12,917 bases of DNA from Bacillus sp. (in: firmicutes) (GCA_003457145.1 DMSR01000367.1:1-12917); one strand, 5' to 3'; shown: positions 6,531 through 12,917, counted from the first letter of the stretch. Notes: generated by a model not told the origin, from the letters alone. Numbers and translations are program-made.

Positions 6531-8640
6531 AGAAGGCGTTAAAAACCAAATTCGCAAAGGCGAAAAATTAGTCACTACACATTGCTGCTACTGTGGAATG
6601 CAATGCGGCATGCATATCCGTGTTGATGAAAAAAACAATAAGGTAGTCGGTGTGGAACCACGTTATGACTGGGTTCTGACGAGAGGGAAAATGTGCCCTA
6701 AAGGTGTTACTGCCTACCAGACAATCGACCATCCTGATCGTATTAAGCGTCCTTTGATCAAGAAGAATGGCAAGTTCGTAGAATCTTCATGGGAAGAAGC
6801 ACTTGATTTGATCGAAAGCAAATATAAAGGGATACAGGAAACATACGGCAAGGATGCAATCGGTGTTTATGGCGGAGTGTCGATGACGAATGAAAAGTGC
6901 TACCTTGTTGGAAAGTATGCACGTGTCGGACTTGGAACACGCTATATCGATTATAATGGCCGTTATTGCATGAGTTCAGCAGCGGGCGGATTCAACAAGA
7001 CTCTTGGGATGGACCGGGGATCGACGCTTCCTTGGACAGAGCTTGAACATACAGACACTTTCTTCATGGCAGGATCCAACACAGCGGAATGCCATCCAAC
7101 GAGCATTCAGTGGTTCTGGAAAGCGAAGGACAAAGGAGCGAAATTCATCGTAGCCGATCCTCGTGAAACCGCTACTGCACGTGTGGCTGACGTACACCTA
7201 GACTTGCTTCCAGGAACAGACGCTGCTTTGGCGAACGGCATCATGCACCTTCTGATCAAATATGATTACGTTGATCACGAATATGTCCAGGATCGCTGCA
7301 ACAATTTTGAGGAATTAAAAGAAATGACGGCGAAATTCACGCCTGAATATACATCAAAACTTACTGGTGTAGCAGTTGAGAAGATCATCAAGGCTGCTCA
7401 CATCTTCGGAAAATCACCAAGGTCTGTTGTCATGTTCGCACGCGGTGCTGAACAGCAGACATCAGGTGTTGACAACGTTAGTCTCTATACTTCAATGGCA
7501 TTGTTGAGAGGACAAATAGGAAAATTCGCTTCTGGTGTCGCTACCTTCACTGGACAAGGAAATGGACAGGGAGGACGAGAGCACGGCCAGAAAGCCGACG
7601 CCCTTCCAGGCTACCGTAAGATCGCTAATCCAAAGGATGTTGAGCATGTTGCTGGAGTATGGGGCATCAAGCCTGAAGAAATGCCTAAGGAAGGCGTTTC
7701 TGCTTACGAAATGTTCCACTTGATGCAGAATAAAACCATTCGTGCATTGCACGTAATCTGCTCGAATCCAGTAGTTTCATCACCAAATATCAATTATGTG
7801 CAAGAATCTCTTGAAAACCTTGACTTCTTAGTAGTAAATGATTTCTTCCTTTCAGAAACAGCTGAACTTGCGGACGTAGTGTTGCCTGCGACAACATGGG
7901 CTGAAGATGAAGGAACGACTACAAATATTGAGGGCCGTGTCATCCGCATCCGCAAAGTGGTAGAACCAATCGGCGAATCGAAGTCGGATTGGGAGATCAT
8001 GAGCCTGATTGCTGATCGTCTTGGCAAAGGAAAGTACTTCGATTACAGTGAGCCAAGAGAAATTTTTGACGAACTGCGCCATGCATCGAAGGGCGGAAAA
8101 GCAGATTACTATGGTGTCACATATGAAAAAATCGACGAACAGGATGGTGTGTTTTGGCCAGCACCGGCTATCGACCATCCAGGAACACCATCCATTTTCA
8201 AAGAAAGATTTGCTACAGAGGACGGCAGAGCGAACCTGGCATTATGTGACTTTAGAGGGCCTTCTGAAGTGCAAACAAAGGAATTCCCGTTATGGCTGAC
8301 TACTGGCCGAGTAGTATTCCACTACTTGTCAGGAAACCAGACAAGACGTGTCGACTTCCTGATGGAACAATGTCCGGAGCCGTTCGTTGAAATGCATCCG
8401 GAATTGGCTAGTGCCTACCAGGTAGAAAATGGTGAAAGAGTCAAGCTTTCAACACCTCGTGGCGAGATGATCACACCAGTAAAAATCACCAAAGCCATCC
8501 GAAAAGATACAATGTTTGTTCCTTACCACTGGGGCAAAAAACTCGCAGTCAACCAATTGACTAGCCCTGCATTGGATCCATTCTCACGGATGCCTGAATT
8601 TAAAGTCTGCGCTGTAAAGCTGGAAAAACTGACTAAATAA
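6511..8640 (+). CDS. Molybdopterin oxidoreductase, NasC/NarB-type nitrate reductase-like catalytic subunit
   Basis: 709-residue Mo-bisMGD enzyme of the DMSO reductase superfamily. N-terminal 4Fe-4S site: C25-x2-C28-x3-C32-x29-C62. The expected molybdenum ligand is C153 in GRYCMSSAAGGF; Cys followed by M-S/A-S fits periplasmic and assimilatory nitrate reductases, not NarG (Asp) or formate dehydrogenases (Cys/Sec-His). FTGQGNGQGGREHGQKAD (346-363) and LPGYR are, from memory, hallmarks of NasC. The C-terminal cofactor domain has YHWGKK and DPFSRMPEFK. No Tat signal, so it should be cytoplasmic. Start ATG 6511 follows AAAGGAGG (6494-6501); an upstream in-frame start at 6406 would overlap the previous gene by 125 bases with no ribosome site. 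The NasB flavoprotein and nitrite reductase that normally accompany NasC are absent here; the membrane and ferredoxin partners suggest respiratory use. Nitrate as substrate is inferred. Confidence 0.88.
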   Translation: MSQFLVKEGVKNQIRKGEKLVTTHCCYCGMQCGMHIRVDEKNNKVVGVEPRYDWVLTRGKMCPKGVTAYQTIDHPDRIKRPLIKKNGKFVESSWEEALDLIESKYKGIQETYGKDAIGVYGGVSMTNEKCYLVGKYARVGLGTRYIDYNGRYCMSSAAGGFNKTLGMDRGSTLPWTELEHTDTFFMAGSNTAECHPTSIQWFWKAKDKGAKFIVADPRETATARVADVHLDLLPGTDAALANGIMHLLIKYDYVDHEYVQDRCNNFEELKEMTAKFTPEYTSKLTGVAVEKIIKAAHIFGKSPRSVVMFARGAEQQTSGVDNVSLYTSMALLRGQIGKFASGVATFTGQGNGQGGREHGQKADALPGYRKIANPKDVEHVAGVWGIKPEEMPKEGVSAYEMFHLMQNKTIRALHVICSNPVVSSPNINYVQESLENLDFLVVNDFFLSETAELADVVLPATTWAEDEGTTTNIEGRVIRIRKVVEPIGESKSDWEIMSLIADRLGKGKYFDYSEPREIFDELRHASKGGKADYYGVTYEKIDEQDGVFWPAPAIDHPGTPSIFKERFATEDGRANLALCDFRGPSEVQTKEFPLWLTTGRVVFHYLSGNQTRRVDFLMEQCPEPFVEMHPELASAYQVENGERVKLSTPRGEMITPVKITKAIRKDTMFVPYHWGKKLAVNQLTSPALDPFSRMPEFKVCAVKLEKLTK

Positions 8641-8656
8641 GAGGAGGAACGGCGAT

Positions 8657-9208
8657 ATGAACAAGATAATGTACCTTGAATTTGAACGCTGCATCGGATG
8701 CCGTGCCTGTCAGGCAGCCTGCCGTGAGTGTGGGGACCATGATGCAAAGGAACGGAACTATGTTGAATATGTAGATTTCACCGAATCACGCCAGACATTC
8801 CCGATGCTGTGCATGCAATGTAAAGACCCGGCATGTGCGCGTGTATGTCCGGCAAATGCCATCCAGATCACTGACGAGGGAGTAGTCCTGTCGGCGATGG
8901 AAGAAAAATGTATCGGCTGCCGAAACTGTACATTCGGCTGTCCGTTCGGAATTCCGAAGTTCGATTTCGAAACGAATAAGATGTATAAATGCGATATGTG
9001 CTATGACAGAACGCGCCATGATATCGCGCCAATGTGTGCATCTGTTTGTCCAAGTGACGCAATCCGCTTCATCGATTTCGATGAGATGCAGCAATTGCGC
9101 AGAAAGCGTACGCAGATGAACCTGGTCGAAGGCAAAAAGCCGCAAGAGGGCAATAAATGGGATTACGTACCTGAGTTCTTCGGTGTTTATACTGATTCAC
9201 AATCATAA
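8657..9208 (+). CDS. Four-cluster 4Fe-4S ferredoxin-type electron transfer subunit
   Basis: 183-residue iron-sulfur subunit of the DmsB/NrfC/NarH type that carries electrons between a membrane subunit and a molybdoenzyme. Sixteen cysteines in four groups can hold four 4Fe-4S clusters: C12/C15/C18/C22, C52/C55/C60/C64, C85/C88/C91/C95 and C112/C115/C127/C131, each last Cys or its neighbour followed by Pro in several cases. No signal peptide, so it lies on the cytoplasmic side with the catalytic subunit. The start ATG follows GAGGAGG by about ten bases, 16 bases after the molybdoenzyme stop; it is the last gene before the strong terminator at 9216-9264. An acidic/basic tail of about 40 residues follows the last cluster. 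The partner assignment rests on gene order. Confidence 0.92.
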   Translation: MNKIMYLEFERCIGCRACQAACRECGDHDAKERNYVEYVDFTESRQTFPMLCMQCKDPACARVCPANAIQITDEGVVLSAMEEKCIGCRNCTFGCPFGIPKFDFETNKMYKCDMCYDRTRHDIAPMCASVCPSDAIRFIDFDEMQQLRRKRTQMNLVEGKKPQEGNKWDYVPEFFGVYTDSQS

Positions 9209-9215
9209 TTTAATG

Positions 9216-9264
9216 GAGCCGGCCGGAAAAGAGCGCTAAGTTCATTAGGGCCGGCTCTTTTTTT
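9216..9264 (+). terminator. Terminator of the molybdoenzyme operon
   Basis: Perfect 9-bp stem GAGCCGGCC (9216-9224) with GGCCGGCTC (9249-9257), 24-nt loop, then seven T (9258-9264). Confidence 0.88.
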
Positions 9265-9299
9265 CTAAATTCAGCTGATTTGTATTGCCATTTACAATT

Positions 9300-9430
9300 T
9301 ATTGGCGAAAATCCAATTTTAATGGCGATTTTCACAGATTTATTGGCGAAAAAATGATTTTATTGGCGAAATTGGAAGGTTTATTGGCGAAAATAAAATT
9401 ATATTGGCGAACTGGAAATTCTCAGCGATT
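9300..9430. repeat. Phased array of a TTTATTGGCGAAA motif
   Basis: The core (A)TTGGCGA(A) or a close variant recurs with GGCGA beginning at 9304, 9324, 9345, 9365, 9386 and 9406, and a degenerate AGCGA at 9424. Intervals are 20, 21, 20, 21 and 20 bases, about two DNA helical turns. Units share flanking TTTA upstream and A/T-rich linkers downstream; the second unit is TAATGGCGATT. It lies between the operon terminator and the -10 of the ATPase gene. An open frame from 9285 runs through it into the ATPase, but the repeat changes frame and the ribosome site is downstream, so it is probably untranslated. Confidence 0.75.
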
Positions 9431-9467
9431 TTTTCCAGTTCGGTTTCAACTAATTTCAAATAAGGTA

Positions 9468-9480
9468 GGGTATAATACCC
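9468..9480 (+). promoter_or_regulatory. -10 element inside a GGGTAT-A-ATACCC palindrome
   Basis: TATAAT (9471-9476) is a perfect -10, preceded by no good -35 at 16-18 bases. It is embedded in the perfect odd palindrome GGGTATAATACCC (arms 6 bp), so a dimeric repressor bound here would block the promoter. The predicted start is near 9483, 20 bases before the ATPase gene. Confidence 0.5.
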
Positions 9481-9503
9481 CATCTCAAAAAGAGGTGCTT
9501 TAC

Positions 9504-10241
9504 ATGTTAAAAGGAAATGTACTCGCGGTTACAAGCGGTAAAGGCGGAGTTGGTAAGTCTTCATTATCAGTCAACCTTGCACTTGCACTGCAAAAAATGG
9601 GCAAATCAGTAGCAGTGATCGACCTTGATATATACGGTTTCAGTATCCCGAAAATCCTCAATATAGATTCTAAGCCAAAAACCTTCAATGGAAAAATCAT
9701 CCCGGTAGAAGCAAATGGAATCAAGGTTATGTCAATGGGATTCATTGTAAAGGACAACGAACCAATTGTATGGCGCGGACCTATGCTTGGCAAAATGATC
9801 CAGCACTTTACTGAAGATGTGCTGTGGGGGGAAATGGATTATTTTATCCTTGATATGCCTCCTGGAACAGGGGATGTTGCTCTGGATATGCACCAGATGA
9901 TACCTCAAAGTAAAGAAATCGTTGTTACGACTCCGCACAAGGCAGCTTCCTTTGTAGCTGAACGTGCTGGAGCAATGGCAATCAAGAGCAAGCATGATGT
10001 CATCGGTGTAGTTGAAAACATGTCTTACTTTAAACCGGAAGACAGTGACCAACAATACTTCATCTTCGGCAAAGGCGGCGGAGAGGACCTTGCCAATCAG
10101 CTGGGAACGGAATTGCTTGCCCGGCTTCCAATCCAGGAAGCAGACGAAAACAGCGAAACACCGGCAATTGCACCGGAGAACAGTTCGTTATTTAAAGAAT
10201 ACCTTAACCTGGCAGAAAGAATTGACGCTAAATTTAACTAA
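9504..10241 (+). CDS. Mrp/ApbC-type (Nbp35 family) P-loop ATPase, cysteine-free
   Basis: 245-residue ATPase of the Mrp/ApbC/SalA family, cytoplasmic relatives of MinD/ParA; classic members carry and deliver Fe-S clusters. Visible: deviant Walker A GKGGVGKS (12-19), A' motif DLDIYG (40-45), WRGPM (90-94), Walker B/switch LDMPPGTGD (116-124), VVENMSYF and [10 protein letters not shown] near the C-terminus. It lacks the N-terminal MIP18/DUF59 domain of full-length Mrp and starts directly with the ATPase. The CxxC that usually follows ENMxYF and bridges a cluster is replaced by a charged stretch, and the whole protein contains no cysteine. Start ATG 9504 has AGAGGTG seven bases upstream; a longer frame from 9285 would translate the repeat array. 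It sits between two Fe-S gene groups, which suggests a maturation or regulatory role, but not a cysteine-bound carrier. Confidence 0.9.
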   Translation: MLKGNVLAVTSGKGGVGKSSLSVNLALALQKMGKSVAVIDLDIYGFSIPKILNIDSKPKTFNGKIIPVEANGIKVMSMGFIVKDNEPIVWRGPMLGKMIQHFTEDVLWGEMDYFILDMPPGTGDVALDMHQMIPQSKEIVVTTPHKAASFVAERAGAMAIKSKHDVIGVVENMSYFKPEDSDQQYFIFGKGGGEDLANQLGTELLARLPIQEADENSETPAIAPENSSLFKEYLNLAERIDAKFN

Positions 10242-10280
10242 AGATTTTTAATATAGATTTAATATATAGCCAGGTTCCGT

Positions 10281-10301
10281 GCTCCTTTAATCGAAAGGAG
10301 C
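10281..10301 (+). terminator. Hairpin between ATPase and Rieske genes (weak terminator or processing site)
   Basis: Perfect 8-bp stem GCTCCTTT/AAAGGAGC with a 5-nt loop (AATCG). The following bases (TTATAAAAATAG) lack a T run, so termination would be weak and read-through from the ATPase gene into the Rieske gene is plausible. No convincing promoter is visible between the hairpin and 10365. Confidence 0.4.
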
Positions 10302-10364
10302 TTATAAAAATAGTGTCCGGTGCATAAACCTTTGCAACATACACTAGAGCTGGAGGATATAGCC

Positions 10365-10895
10365 ATGACTGATGAAAATAAAAACAAGAACCATCATGAA
10401 GATGACAAAGATATGATTAAACTAATCGAGAACCTAAACAGGAAAGATGATGTCAATTTAAATAGACGTGCTTTCCTGAAGGCTTCATTTGGAGCGACTG
10501 TTGCGATAGGTCTCGCGACAACACCGTTTGGGATTTTCACATTCCTGCGCGATGAAAACGGTGAGGTGAAAAGAATTGAAATCACCGAAATCAGTGATTT
10601 AGCTGTTGGTGAATCAAGGAATTTCAACTACCCTACCAAGGATGAGCCTGCGATTTTAGTAAGGACTCCGGAAGATAAATTTGTAGCCTATAATAACAAA
10701 TGTACACATCTCCAGTGTCCGGTATTTTATGAACACAAGGAAAATGTACTTCTGTGTCCATGCCATAAAGGCTACTTCAATGTAGACAGCGGTCATCCGA
10801 TGGCAGGCCCGCCACAGCGTGAATTGCCAAAAATTCTTCTTGAAATCAAAGATGGAAAGGTATACGCAGTTGGGAGGGAAGTAAGACATGGGTAA
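10365..10895 (+). CDS. Tat-type membrane-anchored Rieske 2Fe-2S protein
   Basis: 176 residues. An unusually long, charged, Lys/Asp-rich N-terminus (1-30) precedes a twin-arginine motif NRRAFLK (R34-R35) and a hydrophobic segment (about 41-60), so the protein should be Tat-exported and stay anchored with its Rieske domain outside. Box 1 is CTHLQC (113-118) and box 2 CPCHKG (131-136): ligands C113, H115, C131, H134, plus the C118/C133 pair that forms the disulfide of high-potential bc1/b6f-type Rieske centres. A PMAGPP loop (145-150), typical of the family, follows. Start ATG 10365 has GGAGG eight bases upstream; GTG 10320 has none. It resembles QcrA in type, but no cytochrome b or c genes of a bc complex are here. 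The next gene starts inside its last codons. Confidence 0.92.
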   Translation: MTDENKNKNHHEDDKDMIKLIENLNRKDDVNLNRRAFLKASFGATVAIGLATTPFGIFTFLRDENGEVKRIEITEISDLAVGESRNFNYPTKDEPAILVRTPEDKFVAYNNKCTHLQCPVFYEHKENVLLCPCHKGYFNVDSGHPMAGPPQRELPKILLEIKDGKVYAVGREVRHG

Positions 10896-11085
10896 GAAGA
10901 GAGCAGCATTCCTATCGATCTTTCTGTTCCTGGCTGTCAATATCGTATCCCTGTCAAATGCCATTGAAGGATATTACGGCCATGAAGATGGTCGTGTATA
11001 CACTGCTGTAGCTGTCGCGCTGGTTTCGATCATTTTGGCTACAGTCGCATTTCTAATTTGGAAAAAAGCCGAGTATAAAAAGTAA
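10888..11085 (+). CDS. Small two-helix membrane protein coupled to the Rieske gene
   Basis: 65 residues with two predicted membrane helices (about 6-26 and 39-59), a short extracellular-type loop EGYYGHEDGR and positively charged ends (MGKKR, KKAEYKK), so both ends probably face the cytoplasm. I do not recognise a family. Its ATG lies within the end of the Rieske gene (8-base overlap) after GGGAGGGAAG, so the two are translationally coupled and are likely partners, perhaps as a membrane anchor or assembly subunit. It has no cysteine and a single histidine, in the loop, so heme binding is unlikely. Confidence 0.75.
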   Translation: MGKKRAAFLSIFLFLAVNIVSLSNAIEGYYGHEDGRVYTAVAVALVSIILATVAFLIWKKAEYKK

Positions 11086-11124
11086 GCTGCAGGCGATGAT
11101 AAAGGAAAAGGGAGGAGTAAAACA

Positions 11125-11349
11125 GTGGATTCCCATTCTTTTCATACGAGCAGTAACGACAAGGATCAATCAATAGAAGAAGTTCTGGAAACTTCAATTC
11201 AAATTGAAGAAGACTTGATGCGAACGTATTTAATTACTGCAGAACGGGTTCATGAGGATGCCGAGCTGAAGGAACGTCTGGAAAACTTCGCCGAGGGCAA
11301 TGCCAAAAGGACAAAACAGCTAATTGATGAACTGAAGAAAAAAGAATAG
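11125..11349 (+). CDS. Small helical protein, ferritin/rubrerythrin-like half-domain
   Basis: 74 residues, mostly charged and predicted as two helices. The pattern ETSIQIEEDLMRTYLITAERV followed by DAELKERLENFAEGNAKRTKQL recalls one half of a rubrerythrin four-helix bundle (E...EE....Y..AAE..., then LKE...A..E..H...L), but the iron-ligand histidine of the second helix is replaced by Arg/Thr, so a diiron site is doubtful. Start GTG 11125 follows GGGAGGAG by seven bases. It lies 39 bases after the small membrane protein and is the last gene before the terminator, so it probably belongs to the Rieske transcript. Function unknown. Confidence 0.65.
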   Translation: MDSHSFHTSSNDKDQSIEEVLETSIQIEEDLMRTYLITAERVHEDAELKERLENFAEGNAKRTKQLIDELKKKE

Positions 11350-11383
11350 AAAAGCAGCGGTGCACATCCTCCGCTGCTTTTTG
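11350..11383. terminator. Bidirectional terminator between convergent genes
   Basis: 10-11 bp stem AAAGCAGCGG (11351-11360) with CCGCTGCTTT (11371-11380), 10-nt loop. T run on the plus strand (TTTTT) and a matching A run on the left serve both the Rieske-group transcript and the convergent gene that ends at 11391. Confidence 0.85.
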
Positions 11384-11390
11384 GTTTGCT

Positions 11391-11912
11391 TTAGCTAAAC
11401 TGATTCGTTGGAATGACCGATAAATTTTTCCCTGCAAACTTTCTTTCTCCGAATAGTGTAATCAAAGTACAGCTGGTGATGCTGAAGGGTGATGAAGTAA
11501 TCTCGTATTCTGCGAGTAAGCCTGAGCCAAGCTCTTCACCTTCTTCATCCAGGATCTCGACATTCTGGCCTTCAAGAGTCTTTAGCTTAGCCTTCATTAA
11601 AAATGCTTTCCACTCTTCCCAGTTTTTAATTAAATAAGCTTTTTCACCGCTTTCGAGATAGCCTAGCTGGCAGTCTCTTTCATCAATTGCGGCCTCATTT
11701 CCAAAGCAAAGATCTAAAATGATGTACCTTAAGAACTGAAACTCATCAAGGCCAAGGTGGGGATCGATCTGGAATTCGAGTGCGCCATCAGAATCCTGAA
11801 TCGTTGCCAGGGACTTATTTCCTCGATAAACAGAGTGTTTGCTGCCCGTTTTTCTAATATGTTCAGATGTTATATCCGCGATGGATGTACCCATGATTTT
11901 TAAAGTAAGCAT
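11391..11912 (-). CDS. Hypothetical protein, 173 residues
   Basis: I do not recognise this protein. It is soluble, acidic, without signal peptide or membrane helix. The N-terminus MLTLKIMGTSIADITSEH leads into alternating hydrophobic residues, a central helix-like part (GLDEFQFLRYIILDLCFG; WEEWKAFLMKAKLK) and strand-like segments at the end. Start ATG 11912-11910 follows AAAAGGAGA by five bases and suits the promoter at 11954-11982; a longer frame from 11948 would begin almost at the predicted transcription start. It is a single gene, convergent with the Rieske group, sharing its terminator. Four histidines and three cysteines are scattered with no metal-binding pattern. Confidence 0.7.
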   Translation of the reverse strand: MLTLKIMGTSIADITSEHIRKTGSKHSVYRGNKSLATIQDSDGALEFQIDPHLGLDEFQFLRYIILDLCFGNEAAIDERDCQLGYLESGEKAYLIKNWEEWKAFLMKAKLKTLEGQNVEILDEEGEELGSGLLAEYEITSSPFSITSCTLITLFGERKFAGKNLSVIPTNQFS

Positions 11913-11953
11913 AACAATCTCCTTTTCCAATACTGTCCTATACCTCAATTATA

Positions 11954-11982
11954 ATAATATCTCCATATCAACGTTGTGACAA
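11954..11982 (-). promoter_or_regulatory. Sigma-A promoter of the 173-residue hypothetical gene
   Basis: On the minus strand TTGTCA (11982-11977), a 17-base spacer and TATTAT (11959-11954), each 5 of 6 to consensus. Predicted start near 11947, about 35 bases before the ATG. Confidence 0.65.
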
Positions 11983-12056
11983 ACTTCATTTTCACCCCAA
12001 AAACTCCGAGTATAGTCCGAAAGGTATAGGTGGCATCAAAAAGCCTTGCATACAAG

Positions 12057-12119
12057 TGATGGGGGCTAGACCCCCGCCAAGTTAAAGCATTAAACCGACG
12101 GTGGCCAGACCCCCAATCC
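12057..12119. repeat. Pair of GGC(T/C)AGACCCCC motifs, possible dispersed repeat
   Basis: GGGGGCTAGACCCCCG (from about 12060) and GGTGGCCAGACCCCCA (from about 12101) are near-copies about 40 bases apart, separated by AT-rich sequence. The first is itself an inverted repeat (GGGGG/CCCCC). The local GC content stands out from the surrounding AT-rich DNA. It may be part of a dispersed intergenic repeat; only genome-wide comparison would tell. Confidence 0.4.
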
Positions 12120-12382
12120 ATTAATGGGATGAGATCGAGCGGATTTTTGACAAATAATTGGTCCAAATATTAAAAAGGTTACAGATATTGCAGGGGTTGT
12201 AGCATAACTGAAAGGGTACTGAAATCTTGAATGAAAAATAGTCTGATAGAATACAATGAAAAGGTTTGAAGATAAAGGGCTAGAGGAAAAAGGAAATGTT
12301 AAGTAATCTATTATTTATTTTGCCTGAAGGAGTTTCTATGCTCTTTTAGGTTTCATATTAACTTTAAGGTCGGAGGAAAGCC
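12120..12382 (+). promoter_or_regulatory. Upstream region of the TPR-like gene
   Basis: No gene is supported here. Possible promoter parts: TTGACA (12147-12152) followed by an AT-rich -10 area (TATTAA at a 15-base spacing, or TTAAAA at 17), and TTGAAT (12227-12232) with TACAAT (12252-12257) at a long 19-base spacing. A 17-codon frame at 12296 has a fair ribosome site but nothing else to support it. Confidence 0.3.
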
Positions 12383-12917
12383 ATGACATTTGAGGAGCAA
12401 TTAATCAAAAAGTCGTATTTTGAAACGCATATGGGTTCTGGAGAAAGGAACCATCCGGTACGGGTGCTCGGGGAAATGTATCTCGCTGAACAGAAGAATG
12501 ATATGGCTGATTTGTCTTACATTCGGTTTGCGCAGGGTGAAGTTTATTTTCACAATAAAGATTTTGAAGCAGCTATTTTCAAATGGGAGAATATTACCAA
12601 TGAGCTGGAGCCATGGGCTAAAAAGAATATGGGTGATGCGTTTTTAGAGCTTGGCCTATTTTCGTCGGCAGAGGAATTGTATCTGTCGATCCAGACAGAA
12701 AGCAATGTCCTTAAAATCGAAAGTGGCCTGCAACTGCTATCCCTATATATAGAACAGGGGAGTTTGGATAAAGGGGTCGCTGTAATCAAGAAGTCTGTAG
12801 GGCTTGATCCCGATTATCCTGGTGTCACCGAGATAGCCCGTGCCTTTTTTGAAGAGCACAATGATTGGGACAATGCAGTTGAATTAGCAGTAAATGAGGG
12901 TGTCCGTACTGGTTCCC
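12383..12917 (+). CDS. TPR-like repeat protein, N-terminal part (cut by window edge)
   Basis: 178 codons from ATG 12383 (CGGAGGAAAG upstream) to the window end, still open. The sequence consists of short paired helices with the size and residue spacing of tetratricopeptide repeats: SYIRFAQGEVYFHNKDFEAAIFKWENI, then PWAKKNMGDAFLELGLFSSAEELY, LLSLYIEQGSLDKGVAVIKKSVGLDP, and ARAFFEEHNDWDNAVELA; the G/A, Y/F and A-x-x-x-(F/Y) positions fit the TPR pattern about every 34 residues. Such arrays bind partner proteins. No signal peptide or catalytic motif is visible in this part; what follows downstream (for example a GTPase domain, seen in some Bacillus TPR proteins) cannot be told. Confidence 0.72.
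   Translation, partial: MTFEEQLIKKSYFETHMGSGERNHPVRVLGEMYLAEQKNDMADLSYIRFAQGEVYFHNKDFEAAIFKWENITNELEPWAKKNMGDAFLELGLFSSAEELYLSIQTESNVLKIESGLQLLSLYIEQGSLDKGVAVIKKSVGLDPDYPGVTEIARAFFEEHNDWDNAVELAVNEGVRTGS

Noticed and set aside
6511..8640. Formate dehydrogenase as identity of the molybdoenzyme
   Set aside because: The metal-ligand region is RYCMSS, not (C/U)H-type, and the GQGNGQGGREHGQKAD block fits the NasC side of the superfamily.
9443..9473. Sigma-B promoter (GTTT ... GGGTAT) before the ATPase gene
   Set aside because: The two elements are about 21 bases apart, well beyond the usual 12-15.
12296..12349. 17-codon frame before the TPR-like gene as a leader peptide
   Set aside because: No attenuator hairpins or codon bias that would support a regulatory peptide.

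Overview
The window looks like chromosome of a Bacillaceae-type Firmicute (Bacillus or a close relative). ClpX and LonB read almost like the Bacillus subtilis proteins, genes have strong AGGAGG-type ribosome binding sites with several TTG and GTG starts, operons end in classic hairpin/T-run terminators, and promoters look like sigma-A promoters. No phage, transposase, CRISPR, tRNA or rRNA is visible.

Layout: (1) 1-1770, minus strand: the 5' part of lonB and all of clpX, with a strong terminator between them. (2) 1880-2480: a gene-free stretch holding the clpX promoter, a plus-strand promoter followed by a hairpin (possible small RNA or attenuator), and a GC-rich, hairpin-rich repeat element of about 350 bp. 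(3) 2564-3781, plus: a two-gene ThrE/YjjP-YjjB-type membrane exporter. (4) 3983-4972, minus: a YhdH/AcuI-type zinc-free medium-chain oxidoreductase. (5) 5160-9264, plus: a three-gene redox operon with a perfect FNR-type box (TGTGA-N6-TCACA) placed 41.5 bp before a predicted start site. It encodes a NarI-like membrane protein with an extra four-cysteine tail, a NasC/NarB-like molybdoenzyme with a Cys molybdenum ligand, and a 16-cysteine ferredoxin subunit. (6) 9300-11383, plus: an array of a short motif repeated every 20-21 bp, a cysteine-free Mrp/ApbC-like ATPase, a Tat-type Rieske protein, a coupled two-helix membrane peptide and a small ferritin-like helical protein. (7) 11391-11912, minus: an unrecognised 173-residue protein. 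(8) 12057-12917: a possible repeat-bearing intergenic region and the start of a TPR-like protein cut by the window end.

The main point of interest is regions 5 and 6. The molybdoenzyme has the sequence character of the cytoplasmic assimilatory nitrate reductase family. It has no NasB-type flavoprotein partner beside it; instead it sits with a quinol-oxidase-like cytochrome b subunit, a four-cluster ferredoxin and an FNR box, which are marks of anaerobic respiration. A Rieske protein and a small membrane partner follow. My inference is a membrane-linked, oxygen-regulated reductase (nitrate is the best guess) that differs from NarGHI and NapAB. The substrate and the link between the two halves are not proven by the sequence.
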